Assembly: GCA_964514395.1 (NCBI GenBank)
Contig: CAZEQK010000033.1
Span: 1-38,418 of the forward strand
Reading direction: 5' to 3'
Source of the DNA: CAZEQK01 sp964514395
GTDB taxonomy: Bacteria; Bacillota; Bacilli; Tepidibacillales; Tepidibacillaceae
Length of the DNA: 38,418 bases
Shown one piece after another: positions 25,988 through 35,264 of this stretch. Every line of letters starts with the position of its first letter. The first letter of the stretch is position 1. The notes below the pieces were generated by a model. It did not search any database. It was not told the DNA's origin and saw nothing but the letters and a program-made list of their open reading frames with translations. The translations under genes and the position numbers were made by a program.

Positions 25988-27181
25988 TTATTTATATTGT
26001 TCAACAAAGACTCTCAATCTTTCCAATCCCTTATCGATGTTCTCTTTAGAAGTAGCAAAGGAAAAACGCAGATATTCTTCCCTTTCATCTGGATGCTTAT
26101 CTCCAAATGCAGTTTGGGGAAGTACTGCAATATTAGCTTCAAGTAATAATTTTTCTTGTAATTCCTTTGAAGAGCTTACATTTACTTTTTTACATAGTTT
26201 TGTTACATTTGGATAGACATAAAATGCTCCCTTTGGTGGTTCACAAGAGATTCCCTCTAATTGATTCAAGCCAGTAACAATGATATTTCTCCTTTCCTGC
26301 AATTCTTGAAACATTTCCTTTACCCTATCATGGGGACCTGTTAGTGCTTCAATCGCTGCTATCTGTGTAAATGCAGCCGTACATGAATCACTATTTGTTA
26401 CTAGTCTAGTTATCATTTCTGCCAGAGTGGGATTCATTACCCCATATCCAATCCGCCAGCCTGTCATCGCATAGGTTTTCGAAAATCCATTGACAATGAT
26501 GGTCCTATCCAGCATACCGGGATAAGAAGATATACTCTTAAACTCCCCTTCATATATCATCTCAGAATAAATTTCATCAGATAAAATCCAAAGATCATGT
26601 ATCCCCGCTATCTCAGCTAATCTCTTTAAATCTTTTTCATCAATCATTCCGCCAGTTGGATTATGGGGCGAATTAATGATAATCATTTTTGTTTTATCCG
26701 TAATCAATTTTTCAACTTCACTAGGATCTAAGGAGAATCCTCTTTCTTCTCGCAAATGAATCGGTACAGGCTTCCCACCGACAAAACGGATGACAGATTC
26801 ATATATCGGAAAACCAGGATTTGGATAGATCACTTCATCACCTGGGTTAATGGTAGCTAAAAGCGAATGAAAAATAATTGGCTTTGCTCCTGGAGTGACT
26901 ACTACATTTTCTGGCAGTACTTTGATGTTATTTAGATGATTTATGTATGTAGTAATTTCTTTTCTTAATTCAAGCAACCCAGAAGATGAAACATAATGGG
27001 TGTAGTTGTTGTCTATCGCCCATTTTCCCCTTTCTTTTATGTTTTCAGGTGTATCAAAATCTGGCTCGCCAATTGCAAAACTGATAATGTCCCTCCCCTC
27101 TTGCTCTAGCTTTTTTACTTTTGCTAATACTTCAAATGCATTTTCAGTGCTCAACATAGAAATTCTATCAGCATATTTCAT
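25988..27181 (-). CDS. PLP-dependent aminotransferase, class I (aspartate aminotransferase-like)
   Basis: 397 residues, normal length for fold-type I aminotransferases of the AspC/PatA kind. Visible signatures are FAIGEPDFDTP near the start, NSPHNPTGG (170-178), the PLP-phenol partner SDEIY (Asp202) and the Schiff-base lysine in NGFSKTYAMTGWRIGYG (Lys235), with Arg243 close behind. It transfers amino groups between an amino acid and a 2-oxo acid in the cytosol; the exact substrate is not decided by the sequence. AAAGGAG lies seven bases before the ATG. It is a single gene with its own terminator at 25850-25871. Confidence 0.92.
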   Translation of the reverse strand: MKYADRISMLSTENAFEVLAKVKKLEQEGRDIISFAIGEPDFDTPENIKERGKWAIDNNYTHYVSSSGLLELRKEITTYINHLNNIKVLPENVVVTPGAKPIIFHSLLATINPGDEVIYPNPGFPIYESVIRFVGGKPVPIHLREERGFSLDPSEVEKLITDKTKMIIINSPHNPTGGMIDEKDLKRLAEIAGIHDLWILSDEIYSEMIYEGEFKSISSYPGMLDRTIIVNGFSKTYAMTGWRIGYGVMNPTLAEMITRLVTNSDSCTAAFTQIAAIEALTGPHDRVKEMFQELQERRNIIVTGLNQLEGISCEPPKGAFYVYPNVTKLCKKVNVSSSKELQEKLLLEANIAVLPQTAFGDKHPDEREEYLRFSFATSKENIDKGLERLRVFVEQYK

Positions 27182-27287
27182 ACTCTAGCTCCTTTTTTAA
27201 CACTTAATATTATGTATTATTTTAAGTCATTTTCTTTATTTTAACCATATCAGTTAGATAGATTTTTTTTATGCACTGATGATCTCT

Positions 27288-27327
27288 AAAAAAACAGACC
27301 TACCTTGTGTTTTAACAAGGAAGGTCT
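27288..27327 (-). terminator. Rho-independent terminator of the MscS gene
   Basis: On the minus strand AGACCT-T-CCTTGT pairs with ACAAGG-T-AGGTCT, followed by GTTTTTTT. It lies about 50 bases after the stop at 27376. Confidence 0.9.
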
Positions 27328-27375
27328 AGTCACATACCATTTCAAGTACAATTTTAAATATAGGTATTACTGTAA

Positions 27376-28491
27376 TTATATATCTGTGTTTTTATCATCC
27401 CTACTTTTATGCTCTAACGGGTTTTCAAAATAGAGACTTGTACTTGGAAAAGCAATGGAAACTTGCTCATTTTCAAGGATCTCCATAATTTTTAGATTAA
27501 TATCTTCTTTCACCCTTAACCATTCTGCCCAATTTGTCGTATTGGTGAAAAAATATAGAAAGAGATCTAAACTACTATCATTAAAGCGATCAAAATGAAC
27601 AAATATCGTATCCTTATGAATTTCTTGATGGTTTTCTAACATGTGCTTTATCTGTGAAATAACATTTTTTATTTTTTCTCTCGTTGTAGAGTAAGTAATA
27701 CCAAGATGAAAAGTAATCCTTCGTTTACCAATTTTGCTCCAATTGGTAATAGCCTCGTTTGCTAAAGTAGAATTTGGAATGGTCACTAAGCTTTGCGCAA
27801 AGGTTCTAATTTTCGTACTTCTAAAAGTGATATCTTCTACTGTCCCTTCTACACTTGGGGTTTCAATCCAATCCCCTAGTGTAAATGGTTTCTCTGTAAT
27901 AATAACCACACCACCAAAAACGTTGCCGATGGAATCCTTTGCGGCCAAAGCAAAGGCTAGACCTCCTAAACCAAGTCCTGCAATTAAAGAATCAATGTTA
28001 TAACCCCATTCACTTGCTACAATACTAATAGTAAAGGCAATGATGAGAAACCTTAATACTTTTGAAAAGAAGGGAATTAAAATTTTATCTAACTCAAATT
28101 TATATTTTTTCCCTACCCACTCAATCCATAGAAATGTAGAATTTGAGAGATTGGACAATCCCCATGCTATTAAGATAATAATGGTAGAACGAATAGAGGA
28201 ATGGGCAATCATTTCAATCCTAGGACTTAACGAAAGATATTGAAAGAAAAAATATAAACCTAATACAACAATAAATACCTGCATTGGTTTTTCAAAAGCT
28301 ATTAAAATCTGTTCATCTATATCTGTTTTTGTCTTCTTTGATATTTTTAATAACAGATGAAAGATATACCTAGCAAATAACTTTCTAAATAAAAGAAAAG
28401 CTAAAAAGATTAGAGCGGCAACACCTATATCAATGAAATTATTTTGCATTGAAAGAATAAAGGATAATGCTTGGTTATAATAATACTCCAT
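27376..28491 (-). CDS. Small-conductance mechanosensitive channel (MscS family)
   Basis: 371 residues, the length of Bacillus YhdY-type MscS proteins. Four or five hydrophobic helices precede the pore segment: about 18-35, 70-90, 100-118 and 138-160, with the MscS-like pore helix GLGLGGLAFALAAKDSIGN around 171-190. The beta domain follows (EKPFTLGDWIE, EGTVEDITFRSTKIRT, PNSTLANEAITNWS) and then the alpha/beta tail. The channel opens on membrane tension during hypo-osmotic shock and releases solutes. AAGGAGG lies six bases before the ATG. It is a single gene with a clear terminator. Confidence 0.92.
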   Translation of the reverse strand: MEYYYNQALSFILSMQNNFIDIGVAALIFLAFLLFRKLFARYIFHLLLKISKKTKTDIDEQILIAFEKPMQVFIVVLGLYFFFQYLSLSPRIEMIAHSSIRSTIIILIAWGLSNLSNSTFLWIEWVGKKYKFELDKILIPFFSKVLRFLIIAFTISIVASEWGYNIDSLIAGLGLGGLAFALAAKDSIGNVFGGVVIITEKPFTLGDWIETPSVEGTVEDITFRSTKIRTFAQSLVTIPNSTLANEAITNWSKIGKRRITFHLGITYSTTREKIKNVISQIKHMLENHQEIHKDTIFVHFDRFNDSSLDLFLYFFTNTTNWAEWLRVKEDINLKIMEILENEQVSIAFPSTSLYFENPLEHKSRDDKNTDI

Positions 28492-28652
28492 TATTTTCCT
28501 CCTTACTTAGTATAATGTGTCAATCTTTATTTAAAATCATATTTAAAATTTTCAACCTATATTAATAATAATATACCATGAATAAGAAAAAAACAGCCAG
28601 TAGCTTCCATCTAGTAATATCTTCAATAACTGAATAAACGAATAAAATAAGT

Positions 28653-28681
28653 AAAAAAGAATAGGGATGAATTCCCTACTC
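28653..28681 (-). terminator. Rho-independent terminator of the DUF302 gene
   Basis: On the minus strand GAGTAGGGA pairs with TCCCTATTC around ATTCA, followed by six T. It lies 29 bases past the stop at 28710. Confidence 0.85.
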
Positions 28682-28709
28682 TTTAAAAAAATAGACTTTA
28701 TTTAATTTC

Positions 28710-29096
28710 TTATACAGCCTTTTGAATGGCTTGAATAAATAAATCTTCAATTCTTTTACCTATTTCTTTGAATTCATCTGATTCCATTGTATTTAAGATA
28801 GCTGTTGGTTTTGGAAAGTTGATTTGTACGTTTTGGTTATCTTCCGTTACTACCACTTTACATGGCATAAAAGCAGATATCATGATATCTTTATGTAATA
28901 ATTCATGTGCTTCTTTTGGGTTACAAATCTCTAATACAGTAGCCTTTTTTTTACAATCAAGCCCTGTGCTTTTTATATTTTCATGAATGTTAAGCTTTGC
29001 AACAATTCTAAAATTCTCTTTTTCAATCTCATTTTTAAAATCTTTAATTGTTGTAAGAAAGTCCTTCTTCGTAGTAAATGTGTATACAGAATCCAT
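28710..29096 (-). CDS. DUF302-domain protein
   Basis: 128 residues covering a full DUF302 domain: an N-terminal segment with repeated KDF blocks, the conserved LEICNPKEAHELL core and the PCKVVV strand, then a C-terminal helix. Known members are small cytoplasmic or lipid-anchored proteins of unknown function, often near redox or sulfur genes. Here it has no signal peptide and no such neighbours. The conserved Cys residues (in ICNP and MPCKV) are present. AGGAGG lies about seven bases before the ATG. A terminator stands just behind it, so it is transcribed alone. Confidence 0.85.
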   Translation of the reverse strand: MDSVYTFTTKKDFLTTIKDFKNEIEKENFRIVAKLNIHENIKSTGLDCKKKATVLEICNPKEAHELLHKDIMISAFMPCKVVVTEDNQNVQINFPKPTAILNTMESDEFKEIGKRIEDLFIQAIQKAV

Positions 29097-29229
29097 AAGT
29101 TCTCCTCCTTTAATTCATCCTGTTAAAATAGATTCTTATCTTGTAGTTAGTTCTGTTTTATTGGCTCTCTACAATCATATAAATAATTTACCATATTATT
29201 CTTTGAATGATAAGACGATAAATGTAAAA

Positions 29230-29262
29230 GGCCACTTTCAAGATTAATTAAAAGTGGCTCTT
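29230..29262 (-). terminator. Rho-independent terminator of htpG
   Basis: On the minus strand GCCACTTT and AAAGTGGC pair around a 12-base loop, then CTTTT. It begins within ten bases of the htpG stop. Confidence 0.85.
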
Positions 29263-29265
29263 TTC

Positions 29266-31143
29266 TTAAACCATGATTTTACAGATATTATTTGTAAATT
29301 CGACTGGATCTTTGATTGGTAATCCCTCAATTAGAAGTGCTTGGTTATACAATAGGTCTGTATATAGATTTAGCTTCTCTTCATCTTTTTTATAGGCTTC
29401 CTTTAATGCCTTGAACACATCATGATTGATATTTATTTCTAATACTTTATCTGCCTTTATATTTTGATTATTAGGCAACGCGTTTAGTACTTTCTCCATC
29501 TCAATGGAAACCTCACCATCACTTGCTAGACAAACAGGATGGTGCTTTAATCTTTTTGAGATTCTAACATCATTCACCTTATCGGATAAAAGCTTCTTCA
29601 TTTTTTCGAATAGTTCTTTATTATCCTTTTCATCAGCTTCTGTGTTTTCGTTTTCGTCGGCTTTGATACCTATATCCCCACTAGAAACTGATTTAAACTC
29701 CTTCTCCTTATACTTCATAATCATATTGATAGCAAATTCATCAACATCTTCTGTAAAGTATAAGATTTCAAATCCTTTATCCAATACAAGCTCTGTTTGA
29801 GGCATCTTTTCAATTCTATCATTTGACTCTCCAGAAGCATAATAGATGTATTTTTGATCGTCAGTCATCCTAGAAATATATTCATCTAAGGTGACCATCT
29901 TCTTCTCCTTTGATGAATAGAACATTAACAAGTCTTGTAGCACTTCTTTATTACTTCCAAAATCACTATAGATGCCATACTTCAATTGTCTTCCAAAGGA
30001 TTCGTAGAGTTTTTCATACTTATCCCTTTCGTTTTTTAACATGCTTTCCATTTCATTTTTTATTTTGGTTTTAATGTTTTTAGCGATTAGCTTCAATTGT
30101 CGATCATGCTGCAGCATTTCTCGAGATATGTTAAGCGATAAATCCTCTGAATCTACCACACCTTTTACAAATCCAAAATAATCAGGTAATAAGTCTGCGC
30201 TTTTATTCATAATTAAAACGCCATTGGAATACAGTTCTAAGCCCTTTTCGTATTCCTTTGTGTAGAAATCATAGGGAGGTTTTTCTGGAATATATAAAAT
30301 TGCTTTATAGCTTACCATCCCATCAACACTAAGGTGAATGTGTGCTAGTGGTTCGTCAAAGCCGTAATGCTTTTCAGAATAGAAGTTATCATAATCCTCT
30401 TTTGTTAATTCATCTTTATTCTTTCTCCAGATTGGGACCATACTATTGACAGTCTGCTCTTCTGTAATCTCTTCATATTCATCTTCACTGCCCTCTTTTT
30501 GCTTACTGGTTGTTATATCCATTCTTATTGGGTATCTAATAAAATCTGAATATTTTTTAATAATGGATTTTAGTCTATATTCCTCTAAGAACTCATCAAA
30601 GTTTTCATCTTCTGTGTTATCTTTTATGTTAAGAATAATATCTGTACCAACGGAAGCTTTTTCATATGGTTCAATGGTATACCCATCTATTCCTTTGGAC
30701 TCCCATTTGTAGGCTTCATCACTGCCAAAAGCTTTACTTATCACAGTGACAGTATCAGCAACCATAAATGCGGAATAAAAGCCAACGCCAAATTGCCCAA
30801 TAATGTCATGTCCATCCTTAAGTTCATTCTCACTCTTAAAATTAAAAGACCCACTTTTTGCGATAACCCCAAGATTATCGTCAAGTTCCTCTTTTGTCAT
30901 CCCTATACCAGTATCAGAAATCTTCAATACTCTATTTTCCTTGTCAGCTACTACTTTTATAAAGTAGTTTTCTGGATCAAAGCTTAAAGAATCGTCAGTT
31001 AATGCTTTGTAATAAATTTTATCCATCGCATCACTGGCATTTGAAATGAGCTCCCGTAGGAAAATTTCCTTATTGGTATAAATAGAGTTAATCATAAGAT
31101 CTAGCAGTCTTTTTGATTCTGCCTTAAACTGTTTTTTTGCCAA
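29266..31143 (-). CDS. htpG: Chaperone HtpG (Hsp90)
   Basis: 625 residues, the expected length. N-terminal GHKL ATPase motifs are intact: ELISNASDAMDK (Asn box), DTGIGMT, and the lid/G2 region GQFGVGFYSAFMV. The middle domain has DFIRYP and the catalytic-loop region LSLNISREMLQ. The C-terminal dimerisation part ends at TNNICKIMV. The start is TTG, read as MAKKQFKAES; AAAGGGGAG lies six bases upstream. An ATG further up (31176) would add an unrelated 11-residue leader. HtpG is an ATP-dependent chaperone for late folding of client proteins. Its promoter (31240-31268) overlaps a CIRCE operator, so HrcA repression with heat induction is expected. Confidence 0.97.
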   Translation of the reverse strand: MAKKQFKAESKRLLDLMINSIYTNKEIFLRELISNASDAMDKIYYKALTDDSLSFDPENYFIKVVADKENRVLKISDTGIGMTKEELDDNLGVIAKSGSFNFKSENELKDGHDIIGQFGVGFYSAFMVADTVTVISKAFGSDEAYKWESKGIDGYTIEPYEKASVGTDIILNIKDNTEDENFDEFLEEYRLKSIIKKYSDFIRYPIRMDITTSKQKEGSEDEYEEITEEQTVNSMVPIWRKNKDELTKEDYDNFYSEKHYGFDEPLAHIHLSVDGMVSYKAILYIPEKPPYDFYTKEYEKGLELYSNGVLIMNKSADLLPDYFGFVKGVVDSEDLSLNISREMLQHDRQLKLIAKNIKTKIKNEMESMLKNERDKYEKLYESFGRQLKYGIYSDFGSNKEVLQDLLMFYSSKEKKMVTLDEYISRMTDDQKYIYYASGESNDRIEKMPQTELVLDKGFEILYFTEDVDEFAINMIMKYKEKEFKSVSSGDIGIKADENENTEADEKDNKELFEKMKKLLSDKVNDVRISKRLKHHPVCLASDGEVSIEMEKVLNALPNNQNIKADKVLEININHDVFKALKEAYKKDEEKLNLYTDLLYNQALLIEGLPIKDPVEFTNNICKIMV

Positions 31144-31208
31144 GTAAATCTCCCCTTTCATAATAAAACTACGCATACTTCATGTTAACGTAGAAATTCG
31201 ATGACAAT

Positions 31209-31235
31209 TTAGCACTCTCTACAATAGAGTGCTAA
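31209..31235 (-). promoter_or_regulatory. CIRCE operator (HrcA binding site)
   Basis: TTAGCACTC (31209-31217), nine bases, GAGTGCTAA (31227-31235): an exact match to the CIRCE consensus. It lies a few bases downstream of the -10 element and about 65 bases before the htpG start, in the classic place to block transcription. Confidence 0.95.
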
Positions 31236-31239
31236 TAGA

Positions 31240-31268
31240 TATATAACATAATTTAAATTTTATGTCAA
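31240..31268 (-). promoter_or_regulatory. SigA-type promoter of htpG
   Basis: On the minus strand TTGACA (31268-31263), exactly 17 bases, then TATATA (31245-31240). Initiation would fall within the CIRCE element. Confidence 0.9.
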
Positions 31269-31309
31269 TAATTCCATTCGATTTGAATCAATTGGTACCA
31301 CAAGCTTTT

Positions 31310-31490
31310 ATTAAATAAAGAAAACTTGGTTCAGATGGAGTTTTTTTATCTCCACCTGAACATTAACACCCATAGGGCACAAGTCACACTAAATGCTAAA
31401 GCATTAAGTCGTGCTATGCCGGCTTTATTTCGAGGATGGTAACAACTCCCTCTTTCAGTGTTGAAGAGGGAATCTTGTTGAAACTGAAGA
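31310..31490. other. Hairpin-rich block, possible mobile-element remnant
   Basis: GGTTCAGATGGAG and CTCCACCTGAAC (about 31323-31366) pair with one mismatch. AATGCT-AA-AGCATT lies near 31394-31407 within a longer GGCA...TGCC fold, and CCCTCTT/AAGAGGG near 31452-31472. On the minus strand a short frame reads CYHPRNKAGIARLNALAF and CALWVLMFRWR, then stops. The block is more G+C-rich than its flanks. It could be the decayed end of an IS200/IS605-type element or a structured RNA; no transposase gene is present. Confidence 0.3.
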
Positions 31491-31627
31491 TAAATCAATA
31501 TATTTACTAATTATGATAATATGAATATAAACAGTACTTACTTTAATAGATTAATAATAAGGAATTTTTTTTTATTGTTATTATTGAAAACTTTCATAAG
31601 ACTTAAAGTTAAAAGGGAGGTATTTCT

Positions 31628-32105
31628 ATGACAGCCTTAACAGACCCTGGGAATTTGGTTAAAACTATTATAATCGAATTAAAGAGGATATTGATAAGAA
31701 AGGTTTTGCCTATTGAATGGCAACGATCACGGGAAAATGAGCTATGTAGCGACCAAAGATATTGTATAGGTAGCGGTTGATGTACTAGATCATCCTCAAG
31801 GTCAAAATACTATCTTTGAAGTAGGTAATCCTAGTATGACCTATCTTAAGACTGTTCAGGTTTTTGAGAAAGTATTGAATAGGAAGTTAAAAATAAAAAA
31901 AACACCAGTTTTTATATTAAAATTAGTAAGCAATGTAATAGGCGTGCGGAATCCAGCTGGAAAGCATCTTTTAAAAGCAATTGCAGCATTAGCCACCATC
32001 GATACAAGCATAAATATGAATCACTTTAATGAGGTTTTTCCTGATTTTCATATTCAAACTCCTGAAGAGTTCCTCCTTGAACGACTAAAGCTTCTGAATG
32101 CTTAA
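31628..32105 (+). pseudogene. Remnant of an NAD(P)-binding SDR/NmrA-like protein
   Basis: AGGGAGG stands seven bases before an ATG whose first codons (TDPGNLVKTIIIEL) look like a decayed Rossmann start of the NmrA type. The frame is soon lost. From 31713 a different frame reads LNGNDHGKMSYVATKDIV, is cut by TAG at 31767-31769, and continues in the same frame (VAVDVLDHPQGQNTIFEVG) into an intact 89-codon C-terminal part ending at 32105. The total is far shorter than the ~280 residues of intact relatives, so a large internal deletion plus a frameshift and a nonsense change are needed. A terminator follows at 32151. Confidence 0.75.
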
Positions 32106-32150
32106 AGTGTAAAATTACATGTACTAATAATATTTTTATATTAACGTTAG

Positions 32151-32199
32151 AAATAGATCTCCTAGGCTGCTAAGCTCAAGGGAGGTCTATTTTTTTTTA
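32151..32199 (+). terminator. Rho-independent terminator
   Basis: AAATAGATCTCC and GGGAGGTCTATTT pair (one mismatch or wobble), followed by a T-run. It lies about 45 bases after the pseudogene stop. Confidence 0.85.
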
Positions 32200-32389
32200 T
32201 TGGACATCATCATAACTATCAAAGTTCAAAATCATTTACATACGAACAATATATCCTATTGACTTGAAATGAACAAAAAAAATGTTTATACCTATATTGT
32301 AATAAATGCCTTCGAACTATGCGGATACCGTGACTGTCTGTTGAATGCAATCATATGATAATTGTAGTAAATTTTTTGGAGTGGTTAAA

Positions 32390-32857
32390 ATGAGAATGCT
32401 TAATAGTAAGGTGCCGATTAATGAAAGGAATCAAGCTAATTCTAATTTTCTTATAAGAACACAGTTTGCTTTTAGAGCGAACGATTATATTCTACATCTA
32501 ATATTAGGATTTATCGCTGATAATGGAACCAGTATTACAGGTTATTTTCAAAATAAATACAAGAATATAAATATTGTCAAGCTTGTAGTAGGACCTCCCG
32601 GTTCAGTAAATCCAAATGATATTCGTATTGTACGAAAAATCCTAAGCTCTCTCGGAGTCAGGTTCAAAGAAGAGAAAGTCATTCAAATTATTAAAACAGT
32701 ACCTGGAACACCCGGAGTAATAAGAAGTATTTTTAATTCCTTATGGCGTAAAGTTATTGTAAAATCTATCTACTTAGGTGAAGAGACTGCAATATTTGTG
32801 AATTCAACGAATATCGTAAAGGCTATATTAATCTTAAAACAGAATAATATTATTTAA
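32390..32857 (+). CDS. Orphan protein of unknown function
   Basis: 155 residues, basic, with no signal peptide or clear membrane helix. The middle contains two Pro/Gly turns (VVGPPGSVNPNDIRIV and TVPGTPGVIRSIF) that flank a helix KILSSLGVRFKEEKVIQII, which suggests a small alpha/beta fold. The ATG at 32390 has GGAG eight bases upstream; an ATG at 32345 would add 15 residues without a site. I do not recognise the family. It is one of the few plus-strand genes and is flanked by terminators. Confidence 0.65.
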   Translation: MRMLNSKVPINERNQANSNFLIRTQFAFRANDYILHLILGFIADNGTSITGYFQNKYKNINIVKLVVGPPGSVNPNDIRIVRKILSSLGVRFKEEKVIQIIKTVPGTPGVIRSIFNSLWRKVIVKSIYLGEETAIFVNSTNIVKAILILKQNNII

Positions 32858-32861
32858 ATGA

Positions 32862-32890
32862 AAAAAAGCCCTTTCAATAACTGAAAGGGT
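32862..32890 (-). terminator. Convergent terminator (helD side)
   Basis: CCCTTTC and GAAAGGG pair around a short loop, with a long T-run on the minus strand. It lies between the convergent stops at 32857 and 32899. Confidence 0.9.
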
Positions 32891-32898
32891 ATTAATAT

Positions 32899-35067
32899 TT
32901 ACTTTTCTATTATTGTTGTATAAAGAGATGAATCGATATCTTTTATTAATGGAGATTCCTCACCTGTAGAAAATAGCCAAAGCTCATGTAAAGCTCGAGT
33001 ACATCCCACATATAAAAGCTTTGCATCCTGTTCAGTCTTTTCATAATGATCCTGATCCACATCCATTAGTATGACAGCATCAAATTCAAGTCCCTTTGTT
33101 AAATAAATTGGTAGAACTGATAATCCTCCCTTATATTCCTTTTGGTTCGAATCGATAAAGGTTGGATCTAGCCCTGCTGTTTGTAAATCGTCATATAGTT
33201 TTCTTGATGTCTCTAATGTACGACCAACAATTGCAAAAGTATTCATCTCTTCTTTTTTTATTTTCTTCATCACATTTATTAATATAGGTATTCGTTTTTC
33301 TCTCGATACCTTAACATGTTTTATGTTTTTACCACTTCGGAAAATGGGTTTAGCAAGTATTTTAGCGTGATAACCACTAGATAATACTTCATTTGCAAAA
33401 CTTATGATTTCCATTGTGGAACGATAGCTTTGCTCAAGCTCAAAATACTCAGATTTTTCCTTGAAAATCTTTGAAAATTCGTTCCAGCTTAATATTCCTT
33501 GGAATGCAAAAATTCCTTGTGATAAATCTCCCAAAATAGTAAATGAATTTTCACGTGTTTGTTCTTTTAATAGTGCGATCTGAAAAGGAGAAAAATCCTG
33601 TGCTTCATCGATGACCACATGGTCAAAGGTATTTTTCTTATCTACACCATAAAATTTTTGGTGAATAAATATGAGTGCAGCTAAATCTTCATTTTCTACT
33701 TCTTTCTTTTTTAATACTTGGTTTGTATGCTTTACTATTTTATTAGGAATATCATCTATGAATGCTTGAGGTAAAAAATCGGGGCCGTTATTGCTTCTAC
33801 TAAAGAGTAATTTATAAAAGGTATATGGAGTATGGTTAGGCCATTTTTTAAGATAAGCACGTAATCGTTGAATTGCTTTTTTTCTTCGTTCCTTCTTTAG
33901 ATTTCTCTCTATTCCTTTATCTAATTCTATTTCTATCCAACGCTTTATTCTAGCTGTTACTCTCTCTTTTCGTTTAGCAATAGGATAATGTTTATATTCT
34001 GTATAAAACCATTGTTTGATTGTATCGGTATCTAACCTTATATTTTCCCATGCTTCAAAATCGATATCTGGCACAAAGGATTCCTCGTAAAACGTAATGG
34101 ATTTGTCTAAATACTTCATAAAATGAAGAGAACCTTTATATCTACCAGGAATTTCATCATCAATCTTTAGTCGATTGGAATCAATAGCAAACCACTGTTC
34201 AAGCACTTCAGACTGATCCTTTAATTTTATGTCTTCATTTAAAATATTTAATGCCCAATCTGTATAGGTTGTTTGCTGAATACCACCAACACCTAGTTCA
34301 GGAAGGACATTTGAAATGTAGTCTAAAAACATATTATTTGGAGCAAAAATAATTAACTTTTCTGAGCGAATATTTTCTCGATATTGATAAAGTAGATAGG
34401 CTAAACGATGCAATGCAACAGTTGTTTTTCCGCTTCCAGCAACTCCTTGAATGATAATTGGTGTATTGATATTTGAACGAATAATTTTATCCTGCTCAGA
34501 CTGGATACTAGATACGATATCTCTTAGTCGGTTGTCTTTATTATCGCTTAAACGGTATAAAAGAAACTCATCATTTACAGATATATCCGTGCTTCCCCTT
34601 ACAAAAGTATCTACAACTCTTTGAAGAATGAGATCACGAATCACGATATTTCTTTTTAAATAGACCTTTCCTTCAATTAAACCATCAGGAGAATCGTATG
34701 AAGAAATCTCTTCATCACTATTTATCGAATAAAACATACTAGCAATAGGTGCTCGCCAATCAATGACAAGTAAATGGCCAGTTTTCTCATCCTCTATACC
34801 AACTTTACCAATATAAAGCGGTGTTATCTTCTCTCTGTTATTTTCTTGAAAGTCTAACCGGCCAAAATAAGGTTCCTTTAATGAAATTTCGAGATTTTGC
34901 CTTTTAACCTCACGGACATTTTCTAATGCCTGTTCCGTAAAATCATTACCATAGTACTTAGGGATAGATTTTAATTTTTTGAATTGGTGATCTATCTCTG
35001 CAGCAGTTTTAGTGAGTTGCTGCGACTCTACCTGGTAGGCACTTTGAATCTTAGAATTTTGGTTCAA
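32899..35067 (-). CDS. helD: HelD-type UvrD/Rep-family helicase (RNA polymerase recycling factor)
   Basis: 722 residues, slightly shorter than the ~774 of B. subtilis HelD. The N terminus is a helical hairpin (about 1-65), which in HelD enters the RNA polymerase secondary channel. Then come the conserved YIGKVG and DWRAPIASMFY blocks, Walker A GVAGSGKTT (208-216), the long HelD-specific clamp insertion (about 270-480), Walker B DEAQD (487-491), GDLSQGIF, and C-terminal motifs (EQSYRST, LTKGLEFDAV, LLYVGCTRAL). The start is TTG, with AAGGAGG eight bases upstream. HelD uses ATP to pull stalled RNA polymerase off DNA. It is a single gene, since 197 bases separate it from rtcB upstream. Confidence 0.92.
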   Translation of the reverse strand: MNQNSKIQSAYQVESQQLTKTAAEIDHQFKKLKSIPKYYGNDFTEQALENVREVKRQNLEISLKEPYFGRLDFQENNREKITPLYIGKVGIEDEKTGHLLVIDWRAPIASMFYSINSDEEISSYDSPDGLIEGKVYLKRNIVIRDLILQRVVDTFVRGSTDISVNDEFLLYRLSDNKDNRLRDIVSSIQSEQDKIIRSNINTPIIIQGVAGSGKTTVALHRLAYLLYQYRENIRSEKLIIFAPNNMFLDYISNVLPELGVGGIQQTTYTDWALNILNEDIKLKDQSEVLEQWFAIDSNRLKIDDEIPGRYKGSLHFMKYLDKSITFYEESFVPDIDFEAWENIRLDTDTIKQWFYTEYKHYPIAKRKERVTARIKRWIEIELDKGIERNLKKERRKKAIQRLRAYLKKWPNHTPYTFYKLLFSRSNNGPDFLPQAFIDDIPNKIVKHTNQVLKKKEVENEDLAALIFIHQKFYGVDKKNTFDHVVIDEAQDFSPFQIALLKEQTRENSFTILGDLSQGIFAFQGILSWNEFSKIFKEKSEYFELEQSYRSTMEIISFANEVLSSGYHAKILAKPIFRSGKNIKHVKVSREKRIPILINVMKKIKKEEMNTFAIVGRTLETSRKLYDDLQTAGLDPTFIDSNQKEYKGGLSVLPIYLTKGLEFDAVILMDVDQDHYEKTEQDAKLLYVGCTRALHELWLFSTGEESPLIKDIDSSLYTTIIEK

Positions 35068-35264
35068 TTCAGTTACCTCCTTATGAGATTTTATTCACCT
35101 AAAAAAACAGGTTTCACTAATATATCATAAGGATTAGTTTCCTTCAAGGATAAATTAACTATATTATCAAAATATCTGAAATTAACTTTATTTTAACCAC
35201 TTTGATGAATATAACTAATTAAACCTCAAAAATAAGAACTTGTTAAAATCAATGAGTAAAAAAT

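Noticed and set aside
31144..31176. ATG-type extension of htpG by 11 residues
   Set aside because: The added leader is unlike HtpG starts; the TTG at 31143 has AAAGGGGAG at six bases and gives the usual MAKKQFKAES start.
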